Source: an uncultured Collinsella sp. (GTDB lineage: Bacteria; Actinomycetota; Coriobacteriia; Coriobacteriales; Coriobacteriaceae). From it: a stretch of 64,000 bases of DNA. The stretch spans positions 1-64,000 of the forward strand of contig URZI01000003.1 of assembly GCA_900552385.1 (NCBI GenBank). The letters run 5' to 3'. The translations under genes were made by a program, and so were the position numbers. Numbering within the stretch: the stretch's first letter is position 1; every line of letters starts with the position of its first letter. A model generated the notes under the pieces. That model had not been told where the DNA came from. It worked only from the letters and a program-made list of their open reading frames with translations, and made no database searches. Below are positions 52,172 to 62,877 of the stretch, in pieces.

Positions 52172-55100
52172 TTAGATAACCGTCACGCGGCCCTGGTTAC
52201 CCACAATCGCCTTTGCCTCTGCCAGCAGCGGAATCGAGCGTGCGTTGACCTTGGCCGGTACCTCGGCACGCAGCACGCGCCCGTCGACTTGCTCAATAAA
52301 GATCTCCACGCGGTCGCCGCCCGGGTTGGTGGTGAGCACCGTGGCCAGGCGCGCCATATTGCCCTGGCTAAAGCGGCTGTTGGGCACCATGACCTCAAAG
52401 ACCTTGGGCTTGTTTTTCTCCTCGCTAAGCTCCAGCGGCACAATCTCCTGCGCGATGATCTGGTCGCCGCGGTCCGAGCGCTCGAGCTTGCCCTTAATGC
52501 GCACAAACGCGTCGGACAGCTGCGCGCCGGTCTCGGGATCGACCTCGCCGTACAGATACCCCTCGGCCTCCTTGTAGGTCTTGGGGAACACCACGACCGT
52601 GGCCTCACCTTCCATGTCTTCGAGCTGCACGATGCCCATGGGGTCGCCGTTTTTGGTCACGCGCTTGGACACGCTCGAGACCATGCCGGCCCACCACAGC
52701 GCCTTACCCTCGGGAATCTCCTGGTTGATGGTGCCGCCCGTAGGATTCTGAACCTCGTAGCCGGTGTCGATCTGCGAGAACGAGAAGTCGCGCGCCTTGG
52801 CTAGTGCATACTCAAACGGACGCAGCGGGTGGTCCGAGACGTAGATGCCCAGAACCTCTTTCTCCTGGCTCAGCTTAAGGTGGCGATCCCACTCCTGGCC
52901 ATCCGGATCGGGCACGCTCACCTCAAAGCCCGAGCCCTCAACGTCGCCAAACATATCGAAGAACGACGTCTGGCCGCTCGCGCGGTCCTTCTGGCGCTTT
53001 ACCGCGGCATCGATGATGTTCTCGGGGTTGTTCTTGTCCACAAAGTGCATCATCTGGCGACGCGGATACCCCGTGGAGTCGAAGGCGCCTGCCTTGATCA
53101 GCGATTCGATCACGCGACGGTTGGCCTGGCTCGAGTCCACGCGCTCGACAAAGTCGTGCAGCGTCTTAAACGGACCGCCCGCCTCGCGCTCGGCGATAAT
53201 CGCCTGCGCCACGCCGGTGCCCACGCCGCGGATGCCGGCCAGACCAAAGCGCACGCCCTCCTTGGTAGCCGTGAACTCGGTACCGGACTCGTTGACATCT
53301 GGCGAAAGCACGGGGATGCCGTCGTGACGGCATGCCGAGACGTAGTGCACGATCTTGTCGGTCTTACCCGTATAGGACGTCAGAACGGCCGCCATGTACT
53401 CGTGCGGATAGTGCGCCTTGAGCCACGCCGTCTGCATAACCAGGATGGCGTAGCCGGCGGAGTGCGACTTGTTGAAGGCGTAGGACGCGAACTCAAGAAC
53501 ATCGTCCCAAATCTTCTGGGCGACCTCGCGCGTGTAGTTGTTCTTGATAGCGCCGTTCATCCAGTGGTCGTAGGTGGTCTCGTCCGAGCCATCCTCCCAG
53601 TGGAGCACCGTCGACGTGAGCAGCTTAATCTTTTTCTTAGCCACGGGCTTACGGATACGCGAGTCCGATTCGCCCTTGGAGAAGCCGCACATCTCGACGG
53701 AGATGAGCATAACCTGTTCCTGGTAGACCATGGTGCCGTAGGTTTCGCCCAGGATGTCGTCCAGGCGGTCGTCGTAGGAGACGGCCGGCTCCTTGCCGTT
53801 CATACGGTTGATGTAGGACGAAACCATGCCGGCGCCCAGCGGGCCCGGGCGGTATAGAGCGATCAATGCCACGACGTGCTTGTACTCGGTGGGCTTCATG
53901 TTCTTGATCGTGGCCGTCATGCCGGCGGACTCGACCTGGAAGACGCCGGCGGTGTGACCGGAGCCCATGAGCTTAAAGATCTCGGGGTCGTCAAAGGGAA
54001 TCTCTTCCTCTTTGATGTCGATGCCGAAGTTCTTTTTGATGTTTGCCTTGGCCTTGGAGATAACCGTCAGCGTGCGCAGGCCCAGGAAGTCCATCTTGAG
54101 CAGGCCCATGTCGGCAACGGTATGGCCCTCGTACTGGGTAATCTCGACGCCGCCCTTGGTATCGAGCTTGGTGGGCACATGCTCGTTGACGGGATCGCGG
54201 CAGATCAGGACGGCGCACGCGTGCACACCCTCGCCACGGGTGAGGCCCTCGATCGAGAGCGCCGTGTCGATGATACGGCGGGCGTCGTCATCCTTTTTAT
54301 AGGCCTCGGCAAAGTCGGGGTTAAACAGATCCTCTTTGCCGGGTTGCTTTTCGAGCACCTGCTTGAGCTTGACCTTGGGGTCGCTCGAGACCATCTTGGA
54401 CAGGCGCTGGCCCATGTAGACCGGATAGTCCAGAACGCGCGCGGCATCGTTGATGGCCTGCTTAGCCTTGATGGTCGAGTAGGTGATAACGTGGGTGACC
54501 TTCTCGGGGCCGTAGAGCTGGCGAACGTGCTCCACGACCTCGAGGCGCCGCTCATCGTCGAAGTCCATATCGATATCGGGCATCTCGGTACGCTGCGGAG
54601 ACAGGAACCTCTCGAACATCAGGCCGTTCTCGAGCGGGTCGAACGCGGTGATGTTCATGGCGTAGGCGACGATAGCGCCGGCGGCCGAGCCACGGCCGGG
54701 GCCGACGCCGATGCCGTTGTCTTTGGCCCATTGCACGTACTCGGCAACGATCAAAAAGTAGGCGGCAAAGCCCTTGTCGCAAATGACCTTGTATTCGTAC
54801 TCAAAGCGCTCTTTGATGTTGACGCCACCGATCTCGCGCGTGGCCCAGTCGTCACCGTAGTGCTGGCGCAGGCCCTTCTCGCACTCACGGCGGAACTGGC
54901 TCTCGTGCGTCTCGCCGGGATCGAGCAACGGAAAGCGCGGCAGGATGATAGAGTCCCAGTCCAGCTCAACGTAGCACTTGTCGGCGATCTCGAGCGTGTT
55001 GTCGCAGGCCTCGGGGCAATACGGGAACATCGCCCGCATCTCCTCCTCGGTCTTCATGTAAAACTCCGAGCCGGTCATGCGCATGCGGTTGGGGTCATCG

Positions 55101-55975
55101 ACCTTGGCGTTCATGCCAATACACATGATGACGTCCTGCACGGGCGCATCCTCGCGGCGCAGGTAGTGGAAGTCGTTGGTGGCGATGACCTTAACGCCCA
55201 CCTGCTTGGCGATATCGATGAGCGTGCGGTCCATCTGCTCGTCAGTCAGGCCGTTGTCGGTGGTGATGCCGTGTTCCTGGATCTCGATGTAGAAGTCGCC
55301 GGGCTCGAAGGTATCACGGAAGGTCTCGGCCCACTTGATGGCGCCTTCCATGTCGCCGCGGTCGATGTATTTGGGGATGATGCCCGCGATACAGGCGCTC
55401 GTGCAGATCATGCCCTTGGCATGGCGGCGCAGGTTGTCGAGCGTCACGCGCGGCTTGTAGTAAAAGCCCTGCACGGCGGCCTCGGAGACCGTCTGCATCA
55501 GGTTGACGTAGCCTTCCTGGTCTTTGGCCAGGAGGATCATATGGTAGAGCTCGGGCTTGTGGTCGCGGGCAAGGGTCTCGTCCGGCGTAAAGTAGACCTC
55601 GCAGCCAAAGATGGGCTTGATGACCAGGGGCGGCTTGAGCTCGTCGATGTTGCCCTTTTCGTCCCACATGGCCATGTCTTTGACGTACTGGGCGTGCTCG
55701 CGCGGGTTTGCCTCGGGGTCGGGCTCCACCAGCTCGTCGCGGCGGTCCTTTTCCAAGAAGGCCTTGTCGTGGCTCCAGGTTTTGTACTCGGGCGTGTTGT
55801 GATTGACGGCGTCGCAGGCCAGCGCCAGGTCGGGCACGCCATACATGTAGCCGTGGTCGGTAATGGCCACGGCGGGCATGCCAAGTTCAACGGCACGATT
55901 GACCATATCCTGGATACGGGTTGCGCCGTCGAGCATGGAGAAAACAGTGTGATTGTGCAGATGGACGAATGCCAT
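52172..55975 (-). CDS. dnaE: DNA polymerase III alpha subunit
   Basis: The 1,267-aa replicative polymerase has an N-terminal PHP domain (FVHLHNHTVFSMLDGATRI), the catalytic aspartates in MPDIDMDFDDERR, and HVITYSTIKAKQAINDAARVL. Finger and thumb segments follow, then a helix-hairpin-helix (FGLAGIRGVGTGVAQAIIAE) and an OB fold near the C-terminus (WWAGMVSSVSKRVTKNGDPMGIVQLED). GGAG lies eight bases before the ATG. Length fits DnaE1. It heads an operon with the SNF2 gene. Confidence 0.97.
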   Translation of the reverse strand: MAFVHLHNHTVFSMLDGATRIQDMVNRAVELGMPAVAITDHGYMYGVPDLALACDAVNHNTPEYKTWSHDKAFLEKDRRDELVEPDPEANPREHAQYVKDMAMWDEKGNIDELKPPLVIKPIFGCEVYFTPDETLARDHKPELYHMILLAKDQEGYVNLMQTVSEAAVQGFYYKPRVTLDNLRRHAKGMICTSACIAGIIPKYIDRGDMEGAIKWAETFRDTFEPGDFYIEIQEHGITTDNGLTDEQMDRTLIDIAKQVGVKVIATNDFHYLRREDAPVQDVIMCIGMNAKVDDPNRMRMTGSEFYMKTEEEMRAMFPYCPEACDNTLEIADKCYVELDWDSIILPRFPLLDPGETHESQFRRECEKGLRQHYGDDWATREIGGVNIKERFEYEYKVICDKGFAAYFLIVAEYVQWAKDNGIGVGPGRGSAAGAIVAYAMNITAFDPLENGLMFERFLSPQRTEMPDIDMDFDDERRLEVVEHVRQLYGPEKVTHVITYSTIKAKQAINDAARVLDYPVYMGQRLSKMVSSDPKVKLKQVLEKQPGKEDLFNPDFAEAYKKDDDARRIIDTALSIEGLTRGEGVHACAVLICRDPVNEHVPTKLDTKGGVEITQYEGHTVADMGLLKMDFLGLRTLTVISKAKANIKKNFGIDIKEEEIPFDDPEIFKLMGSGHTAGVFQVESAGMTATIKNMKPTEYKHVVALIALYRPGPLGAGMVSSYINRMNGKEPAVSYDDRLDDILGETYGTMVYQEQVMLISVEMCGFSKGESDSRIRKPVAKKKIKLLTSTVLHWEDGSDETTYDHWMNGAIKNNYTREVAQKIWDDVLEFASYAFNKSHSAGYAILVMQTAWLKAHYPHEYMAAVLTSYTGKTDKIVHYVSACRHDGIPVLSPDVNESGTEFTATKEGVRFGLAGIRGVGTGVAQAIIAEREAGGPFKTLHDFVERVDSSQANRRVIESLIKAGAFDSTGYPRRQMMHFVDKNNPENIIDAAVKRQKDRASGQTSFFDMFGDVEGSGFEVSVPDPDGQEWDRHLKLSQEKEVLGIYVSDHPLRPFEYALAKARDFSFSQIDTGYEVQNPTGGTINQEIPEGKALWWAGMVSSVSKRVTKNGDPMGIVQLEDMEGEATVVVFPKTYKEAEGYLYGEVDPETGAQLSDAFVRIKGKLERSDRGDQIIAQEIVPLELSEEKNKPKVFEVMVPNSRFSQGNMARLATVLTTNPGGDRVEIFIEQVDGRVLRAEVPAKVNARSIPLLAEAKAIVGNQGRVTVI

Positions 55976-56074
55976 GTGATGAGCTCCGATGCGGGTTCGT
56001 GTTCTGACTGAACGATTTTACCGCACGGCGCGGACGGCACCCGAACCTAGCCAAACCAACACGGCTCCTCTTGC

Positions 56075-56145
56075 AGTTGCGGTGAAATGCGGACTGTTTG
56101 GCGGCTTTTTTGGCCAAAACAGTCCGTATTCCACCGCAAGTTATC
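56075..56145. repeat. Palindromic intergenic repeat, family TTGCGGTGA, copy 2
   Basis: Arms of about 27 bp (56077-56103 and 56111-56139) with a few G-U-compatible differences contain GCGGACTGTTT and its complement around TTTTTTTGG. The outer TTGCGGTGA and CACCGCAAGTTAT are shared with the palindrome at 3081-3146; the interior differs. It lies between dnaE and the 3' end of addA. Confidence 0.6.
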
Positions 56146-56151
56146 TGAGGG

Positions 56152-59100
56152 CTAGAGATTGTAGGTGACTACTTGAGGTTCGGCGGGTTCGACGAAGATG
56201 GCTGGATTCGCCTGCTCCACGCGAACAAACTTGACCGTCACCGTCTCAAAGCCCGCCTTGTGCAACACGTCGGCGTAAACGCGCGCTTGCAGGGCATGCT
56301 TCTCGAGCAGCTGTTCCGGCGTCTCGTCCGGTGTGCCGCCCGTCTTGTAGTCGATGACCAGCGCGCGTGACGAATCCGCCGGGTTCGTCGCCAAAGCGTC
56401 GATGGCGCCTTCGGCATATGCGCCGTAGCGAGCGATGTCCTCGTCCTCGCAGCCCAGCGAAAAGAACGGCACCTCGGCGCGAACGCACGGCCACGCGAGC
56501 AGGTCGGCACGAACAGCCGACTTGAGCCAGCGGTTCAGGGCGGCATCGAAGCGCTCGCGCTGCTCCGGCGTCAGGCGCCACAGGCGCGCCAGCGCATCGG
56601 CACGCTCAGCGGGCAGCGCATCGGAACCCATCTCGATGAGCCACTGGCAGGCGGCGTGGAAGGCCGAACCCAAGGCCATGGGATTGCCGACAGGCTCGAC
56701 AGCGGCCACGTCCGCATCGGCCATCTCCGAGCCATCCGACTCCGCATCATCGCCAGCCTCGTCCATGGGCACACGCGCCTCGGCGGCATGGTCTTCTGTC
56801 TCGGCATGGAGCGCCGCCGCGATTGACGAGTAGCTATACGAGTCACGCGCCGGGAACGGACAGATGCCCATGCGCACGCCCACCGTCTGGGGATACACAA
56901 GCTCAAACGCATCGGGCTCGGGGTCGGCAGGACCGGGGACGATTGTACTGGCCGAATCGTCGGCAGCATCTGCATCGGCATCGCCACGAACAAGCCTGCC
57001 CTCGGCATCCAGCGAAGCGTTGGCCTCAAACGCCTGCTCGCCAAACGTAAAGTCCGCCAGCGAGATGAGCTCGTAGTCGCCCGGCTGGGAGTTATCGAAC
57101 ACCAGGCGGTCGGCATCGAGCTGCGGCATGTCCAGAGCGTCGGTCGGCAAAATACGGCGCAGCACATCGTAGGTCAGATCGGTCTCGACGTCGAAGGTCG
57201 GCGCCGTCACCTTGCCACGGCTCACGCCGGCATCCATCGCCAAGATCACCAGCTCGCGCGCACGCGTCATGGCAACATAGAGCAAGCGGGCCCGCTCCTC
57301 GAGCGAAAGCTGCAGGTCGTCGTTGCGCAGGCGAGCAAATACCTCGGCGGGAGAACCCGTCGCGCATACGTCCTCCATAAGCTCTGGCGGCAACCACAGC
57401 GACGTGCCCTTGCCCTTAAACGCGTGCTCAAACTGCTTTTTGACGTCGTCGCCCTTCACAAAGGTACCGTCGGCAAGCTTAACGCCGTCGAAGCGTGCCG
57501 GCAGTGCCACGACCTGCGCTCCGCCCTCGACGCGACCCATCTGTGCCGCACCCGAGGACTTACGCACGCCAAAGCACTCGGCGACCGCCACGACCGGATA
57601 TTCCAGACCCTTGGAGGCGTGTACCGTCATGATGCGCACCGCGCCGTCGCCCTCCTCGTTGAGGGCACCCGGGGCTTCCTTGCCCGCCAGGAAGCGATCG
57701 AAGGCAAGCGCGATGGAACGCGGCGAGTTGCCGAACTCGGCCTCCGCCTCGGCCACAGCGTCGAGCGCCTTGAGCACGTTGGCGGCAATGGCCTTGCCCT
57801 CGGGACCACGCTGTGCCAGACGCACAAACCAGCCGGAGGCGTTGACCACGTCGCGCGCGATGGCGGCGAACGAATCGCGGCCCACGCGACGAAACGCATA
57901 CCGCAGCACCTCGCGGGCGCGCGTCACGAGCGGCAAGTCTTGCAAACCCGGCACATCGGAATCGCTCATGATACCCACGTCGATATTCCGGCGCGAGGTC
58001 TCCCCCGTCTCGCTATCGAGTTTGGTCGCCAGCGCCAGGAACTCCTGGGCGCCGAGTGCAAACATCGGCGAGGCGAGCAGCGGCATAAGGCCCTGCGCCG
58101 TATCGGCCGGATTGGCGAGCGCACAAACCAGGGCGCGCACCGTCTGCACCTCGGCTGCTTGGGCAAAGACCGAGCCGCCCGCGATGACGCAGTCGAGCCC
58201 CTGGTCGCGGAAGGCCTGGGCGTAGACGTCGGCGTTGGTCATGCGGCCCAGCAGCAGCACCATGCCGCCCTGGGGCTGGCCGGCATCGGCAAGCGCGCGG
58301 AAGCGCTCGGCGATCGCACGGGCCTTGGCCTGTGTGCGCTCCTGCGTACTGCCGCCGGCAACAAAGAGGGCCTGGCGACGCGAGGCGTCTGCCACCAGCG
58401 TGTCCTTGCGGCCGTCGCTCGCCTCAAGATCCAAAAAGCCCTGCATCAGGCCGCCGTCGTCGCCATCAAAGACGCGCGCCACGTAACGCAGCACCTCGTC
58501 ATGGCTGCGGAAGTTGCGCACGAGCTTAACGAGCTCGCCAGCAGGGGCGTCGGCCGCGGCAGTCGCCTCGGGCGCGGTAGACGAGCCCACCTTGCGCTCC
58601 TGGCGACGGAAGACCTCGACCTCGGCGCCGCGGAAGCGGTAGATCGACTGCTGCGCATCGCCCACGGTACAAAGCGCACGCTCCCCCGCGCCGGTCAGGT
58701 AACGGATCAGGTCGACCTGCATCTGGTCGGTATCCTGGAACTCGTCGATCATGACCATCTTAAAGCGGCCCTCGTAGGCGGCTCGGATGGCGGGATAATC
58801 GCGCAGCGCCTCATATGCCATGCGCAGCAGATCGTTATTGTCGAGCGCGGACTGGTCGGCCTTGAGCGCACGGTACTCCGCCTCCACGGAACGGGCCAGG
58901 CCCACCAGCGCATCGAGCGCCGGGCCACCGCAGGCAAGCACGATATTGATAAACGCATCGGCGGCCTCGGCCTTGAGCAGCTCGGCCTGCTCCTTAGGGA
59001 ATGCCTTGCTCGCGCGCGGCATGGTGCACGACATCATGAGTCGCGCCGCATCGGCCATGGTCTTGCCGCTCGCCTCGAACGCGTCGATGGCATCGAGCGC

Positions 59101-59784
59101 CGCCTGCGCCTTCTCGGTCGAGGCCTTGCTCGCACCCAGCGCCGCGCGATAGGCATCGGCGAGTGCCGAGGTATCGGCCTGGCCGCGCGCCACGCGCACG
59201 TCGTCCATACCGCCCGGCAACTGGCTCGACAGCTCCAGCAGGTCGCGCACCAGACCCTTGATGGTCGTACCGCCGCCAAAGGAACCGCCCTCGCCCGCCA
59301 TGGGATACCAGGCATAGAGGGCCTTGAGCGATGCCGCGAGCTCGGGGGCGGCATCGGGTGCCGTCGCGCGACCCAGCACATGCTCAACAGCCTGATCCAT
59401 GAGCTCGTCGGTATCGGTGAGCACCGTGAACTCGGGGTCGATGCCCAGCTCCAGCGCGTGCGCGCGCAGGATACGCGAGCACATGCCGTGAATGGTCGAA
59501 ATCCACGCGTCGTCGACGGTCAGTGCTTCCTCGTCCATACCCTCGTCGATAAGCGCACGGCGCACGCGGTCGCGGATCTCGGCCGCGGCATCTTTGGTAA
59601 AGGTAATGGCGAGCACCTGGTCCAGATGCTCAACGAACGGACCGGATTCGGGCGAGAGCGCATAGACGATGCGGCGCGTGAGGGTAAAGGTCTTACCCGA
59701 ACCGGCGCCCGCCGAGACAAACAGCGGGCGGTCGAGCGTTTTGACAATCTGCAGCTGTTGCGGCATCAAAGTCGAAAGATCCAT
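56152..59784 (-). CDS. addA: AddA/UvrD-type helicase-nuclease subunit
   Basis: The 1,210-aa protein is an SF1 helicase fused to a RecB-type nuclease, acting with AddB on double-strand breaks. It has Walker A FVSAGAGSGKTFTLTRRI (about residues 21-38), LAITFTKDAAAEIRDRV, FKMVMIDEFQDTDQMQ (motif II), VGDAQQSIYRFRGA and MTVHASKGLEYPVVAVAE, and RLLYVAMTRAREL. The C-terminal nuclease has LVIDYKTGG. GGAGG lies before the ATG, inside the end of addB, which stops three bases upstream. Confidence 0.93.
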   Translation of the reverse strand: MDLSTLMPQQLQIVKTLDRPLFVSAGAGSGKTFTLTRRIVYALSPESGPFVEHLDQVLAITFTKDAAAEIRDRVRRALIDEGMDEEALTVDDAWISTIHGMCSRILRAHALELGIDPEFTVLTDTDELMDQAVEHVLGRATAPDAAPELAASLKALYAWYPMAGEGGSFGGGTTIKGLVRDLLELSSQLPGGMDDVRVARGQADTSALADAYRAALGASKASTEKAQAALDAIDAFEASGKTMADAARLMMSCTMPRASKAFPKEQAELLKAEAADAFINIVLACGGPALDALVGLARSVEAEYRALKADQSALDNNDLLRMAYEALRDYPAIRAAYEGRFKMVMIDEFQDTDQMQVDLIRYLTGAGERALCTVGDAQQSIYRFRGAEVEVFRRQERKVGSSTAPEATAAADAPAGELVKLVRNFRSHDEVLRYVARVFDGDDGGLMQGFLDLEASDGRKDTLVADASRRQALFVAGGSTQERTQAKARAIAERFRALADAGQPQGGMVLLLGRMTNADVYAQAFRDQGLDCVIAGGSVFAQAAEVQTVRALVCALANPADTAQGLMPLLASPMFALGAQEFLALATKLDSETGETSRRNIDVGIMSDSDVPGLQDLPLVTRAREVLRYAFRRVGRDSFAAIARDVVNASGWFVRLAQRGPEGKAIAANVLKALDAVAEAEAEFGNSPRSIALAFDRFLAGKEAPGALNEEGDGAVRIMTVHASKGLEYPVVAVAECFGVRKSSGAAQMGRVEGGAQVVALPARFDGVKLADGTFVKGDDVKKQFEHAFKGKGTSLWLPPELMEDVCATGSPAEVFARLRNDDLQLSLEERARLLYVAMTRARELVILAMDAGVSRGKVTAPTFDVETDLTYDVLRRILPTDALDMPQLDADRLVFDNSQPGDYELISLADFTFGEQAFEANASLDAEGRLVRGDADADAADDSASTIVPGPADPEPDAFELVYPQTVGVRMGICPFPARDSYSYSSIAAALHAETEDHAAEARVPMDEAGDDAESDGSEMADADVAAVEPVGNPMALGSAFHAACQWLIEMGSDALPAERADALARLWRLTPEQRERFDAALNRWLKSAVRADLLAWPCVRAEVPFFSLGCEDEDIARYGAYAEGAIDALATNPADSSRALVIDYKTGGTPDETPEQLLEKHALQARVYADVLHKAGFETVTVKFVRVEQANPAIFVEPAEPQVVTYNL

Positions 59785-59787
59785 GGT

Positions 59788-62700
59788 CTACACGTCCCTC
59801 CTTACAAACGTTCCTTCGTGGTTATACGAGCAGCGCGCATGCGCGGTCTGAGCCGACGTCGGGTCGACGGCGGCAACGTTGCCTGCCTCGAGCTCGCGCA
59901 GGCGCTCGGCGATGCCGGCCTCAACGCGATCGAGCAGGACGTCGAAGTCCATGCTGCCACCCTCGCCGGGGAAACCTTTCTTAAGGCCCGGGATGCGGCC
60001 GTCGCCGCGCTCTTCCTCGAGCAGCTCGGCGCTCGCGGCACCGCGCAACGCCGGCTTGCCGCCCTTGGTCGAAAAGTAGAGCGCCGCGCGGGTGTCCAAA
60101 TCCAGCGCCCGGCGCATGGCCTGGGCGTAGATAAGCGTTTGGGTATGTGGTGGCAACCAGCGCGGATCGTCGATGGGCGCCGTGCCCGATTCCTCGTCGC
60201 GCACCGTAGGGTCGGCGAGCTTAAACTCCTCAACGCCCGTGCGATGCTTGTAGTCGATCACCACGGCACGATTCTCGGCGTCCACGTCCACGCGGTCGAT
60301 GCGCCCGCCAAGCGGCCAACCGGCATACTCGACTTTAAGATCGTTAAAGGCAAACTCCAGGTAGCGTGGAGCAAAAGGAGTCAGCGCCTCGGCTTCATAG
60401 GCAAGCACACCCTCCAGCTGCGGCAGAATCTCGGCCACCTGGCGCTCCTCTACCGGAGAGAGCGGCACGAGCGGACCCTCGTTGCCACGCTTGGAGGCAT
60501 GCTCGGCCAATGTCTCGTCAAAGACCTCGCGCAGCAGCTCCTGAGCGCGCGGCAGGTTCTCGGGCGTCACGCGCTCCATGCCTTCCTGGGGCAGACGGGC
60601 GTGCAGATGCTCCAGCACGTCGTGGACAAAGTTGCCCTTCTCCATATTGCCAAAGCCGGCGTCGATCGACTGGGGCTTCACGCGGTACGAGACGAACCAG
60701 CATAGCGGGCAGGTCGAATAGGCCTCGATCTGCGAAGCGGACGTCAGGCGCGGCACCAGCGGCGCGTCCTCACCCTCGCCATCGCGACGGCGCAGGACCA
60801 GATACGGAATGGCTTCATCGCTCAGGTGCTGAGGGGCTTCGCAGGTCACGCGCTCGCGCTTGAGGCCTTCACCTGCCGCGGGATCAAAGTCGGCGATGAT
60901 ATCGCCCTCGCCCACGCACGTGGGCTTGGCAGCGCCAGCGGCCTCGGCATGTGCCCGCAGCTCGGTCCATACGGCTGCCGGGTAGCACTCTCGCGCCTGG
61001 CGATCGTGTGTCACGCGGGCAAGCGCGACCGGACCGCTCGTCGCCTGCATTGCACGGCCAAAGCGCACGCGCAGCAGGGCGGCGGGCTCCAAAGACACGC
61101 CGTCGCGGCGCAGCTCGGTCGTCAACGTGGCAAGCGGGCCCTCTTCGTGCGAAAGCGGATAGCTGTCCAGGTCGACATCGGCAAACAGCACGGCATCGTA
61201 GCCGCCAGGACGCAAAACCGACGCATCGGCAAGCGACACGAAGCGCACTTGCGCCCGTGGCGTGCGATCGACCTCGTAGGTCTCGTAATCGTAAGCGGTG
61301 CTGCGCTTGTCCACCTTAGTTCGAACGCCGTCGAGAACCGGCACGGTCGCGGCCTGCGACACGTCGAGCGCGCGAGCATCGTTCATAAGGATGTCGATGG
61401 CATGGTGCAGCAAAGCCGTCTCTGCCTGACGACGGGCCTGGCCGTCAAGACCGCCTAGAGCGCGATCGGGCAGCGCCTCTGCAACGGCGAGCATGGCCTT
61501 GAGCGCCGTCACGGGTTTGTCGCGCCACAGCGCCTGAAACACGTCCGAGACCACGCACGGCACATTCTTAAACCAGTTATCGTCGCTGGCGGCCTTGCGG
61601 GCGCCCCTCACCTGGCCCTGCACGCTCTGCAGCAGACTCTTAACGCCCGCAGCGGTCTTGCTGCGCGACAGGCGCATGTTCTTGTCGAAGCCGCGGGCGC
61701 TCGCGGCGTCGGCACCCGAAAGCGGACTGTAGATCCAGTCGGTAAGCTCCGGCGCGGGCCACCACTCGGTCTTTGACGCCATGCCCTCATCGGCGGCCTT
61801 CATGCGCTCGATCAGGCCGGCAAGCGCCGCAAACTGCCTGCCCGCGATGGACTGGGAAAACGCCGTGAACTCAGTTGTCTCGGCAGCGATATGACGAGCC
61901 GCCAGACGAGAGGCGAGCTCACCGAACAGCTGGGGTGCCCGGGCAGAAACGGCAAGCACGCGCACGGGGTCGGCAGAGGCGCCGTCGACCTCGGAACCCC
62001 GGCACGTTTTTACCAGATCATCAATTGCGTCCGCATAAGCATGAGCACGGGCATGGGGGCCAGCGACCTCAATAAAGGCAGGCTGAGCGGCGGTCCCGCA
62101 AGCGGCATCAGACGCGCCGACACCCTCCCCTAGCGGCGCGATCTCAAACAACACATCGCGGGCATCAAATGCCGCGGCAAGCTCCTCGCGCATCGCCGCC
62201 TGTTCGCGGGCAAGCAGCACGACGACCTCTCCCCCATTGTTCGCCACGGCAGACAGCAGCTCGAGCAGACCGTGCGTAAACGACGTGATACCGCGCACGC
62301 ATACGGCGCGAGTGCACGCCGGCAGGCTATCGGCCAGGACACTGGTCATAATGTCGGCTGCCTCGCAGGGCTCGACCATATCTCGACGGTCCAAACCGCC
62401 CGCGTAGGCGCGCAAAAGCTCGAACACACGAGCCTCGGCATCGCTTTTTGGCTCAGGCCGGCAGTTGTCGCCACGGCATCGTTCGGCACCCGTCCCCGCA
62501 ACGCCCGGCAACACGTCGCGGGCCATGCGCGCGAGCATGCGCACTGTGCCCTGGCTGCGCGAAAGCGGCTGCAGAGCGGCGTCGTCGCGGCGGTCGATCA
62601 TGTCCGAGAACAGCATCTGGCGCTGAAGGTTGTCCACAAAGCTGCGGCCATCGCCCATAAGCTCCCACAGCGAGCTGAGCCACGATGTGGGCGTCTTGTA

Positions 62701-62877
62701 GTCGACACCCAGTGAAACCCCGGCTTCTGCCGCATCATGGCGGCACAGGTCGAGCTCGGCAAATGTTGGCGCCAACAGAACAGCGCGCCCGTGGCGGGCA
62801 ACCAGGTCGGCCAGTAGCGCCGCCTCGGCATCGCTCAAATCCGTGCCGGCATTGGTGGTATAGATTCGAACAGGCAT
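59788..62877 (-). CDS. addB: AddB-like exonuclease subunit
   Basis: The 1,029-aa protein opens with MPVRIYTTNAGTDLSDAEAAL and has a helicase-like but P-loop-deficient N-terminal region, as known for some AddB proteins. It includes VCVRGITSFTHGLLELL and a C-terminal PD-(D/E)xK nuclease with GGRIDRVDVDAENRAVVIDYKHRTG. Cysteines in CPLCWFVSYRVKP precede the nuclease, and a lone Cys is at ARCSYNHEG near the end. The four-Cys iron-sulphur pattern of canonical AddB is therefore incomplete. GGAGG lies before the ATG. It is the first gene of addB-addA. Confidence 0.88.
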   Translation of the reverse strand: MPVRIYTTNAGTDLSDAEAALLADLVARHGRAVLLAPTFAELDLCRHDAAEAGVSLGVDYKTPTSWLSSLWELMGDGRSFVDNLQRQMLFSDMIDRRDDAALQPLSRSQGTVRMLARMARDVLPGVAGTGAERCRGDNCRPEPKSDAEARVFELLRAYAGGLDRRDMVEPCEAADIMTSVLADSLPACTRAVCVRGITSFTHGLLELLSAVANNGGEVVVLLAREQAAMREELAAAFDARDVLFEIAPLGEGVGASDAACGTAAQPAFIEVAGPHARAHAYADAIDDLVKTCRGSEVDGASADPVRVLAVSARAPQLFGELASRLAARHIAAETTEFTAFSQSIAGRQFAALAGLIERMKAADEGMASKTEWWPAPELTDWIYSPLSGADAASARGFDKNMRLSRSKTAAGVKSLLQSVQGQVRGARKAASDDNWFKNVPCVVSDVFQALWRDKPVTALKAMLAVAEALPDRALGGLDGQARRQAETALLHHAIDILMNDARALDVSQAATVPVLDGVRTKVDKRSTAYDYETYEVDRTPRAQVRFVSLADASVLRPGGYDAVLFADVDLDSYPLSHEEGPLATLTTELRRDGVSLEPAALLRVRFGRAMQATSGPVALARVTHDRQARECYPAAVWTELRAHAEAAGAAKPTCVGEGDIIADFDPAAGEGLKRERVTCEAPQHLSDEAIPYLVLRRRDGEGEDAPLVPRLTSASQIEAYSTCPLCWFVSYRVKPQSIDAGFGNMEKGNFVHDVLEHLHARLPQEGMERVTPENLPRAQELLREVFDETLAEHASKRGNEGPLVPLSPVEERQVAEILPQLEGVLAYEAEALTPFAPRYLEFAFNDLKVEYAGWPLGGRIDRVDVDAENRAVVIDYKHRTGVEEFKLADPTVRDEESGTAPIDDPRWLPPHTQTLIYAQAMRRALDLDTRAALYFSTKGGKPALRGAASAELLEEERGDGRIPGLKKGFPGEGGSMDFDVLLDRVEAGIAERLRELEAGNVAAVDPTSAQTAHARCSYNHEGTFVRRDV

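Noticed and set aside
53876..56011. 711-aa plus-strand open frame
   Set aside because: It is the complement of dnaE, which has all polymerase motifs.
57424..60705. 1,093-aa plus-strand open frame
   Set aside because: It runs opposite addA and addB, whose motifs are clear. Its Arg/Gly/His-rich composition is that of a shadow frame.
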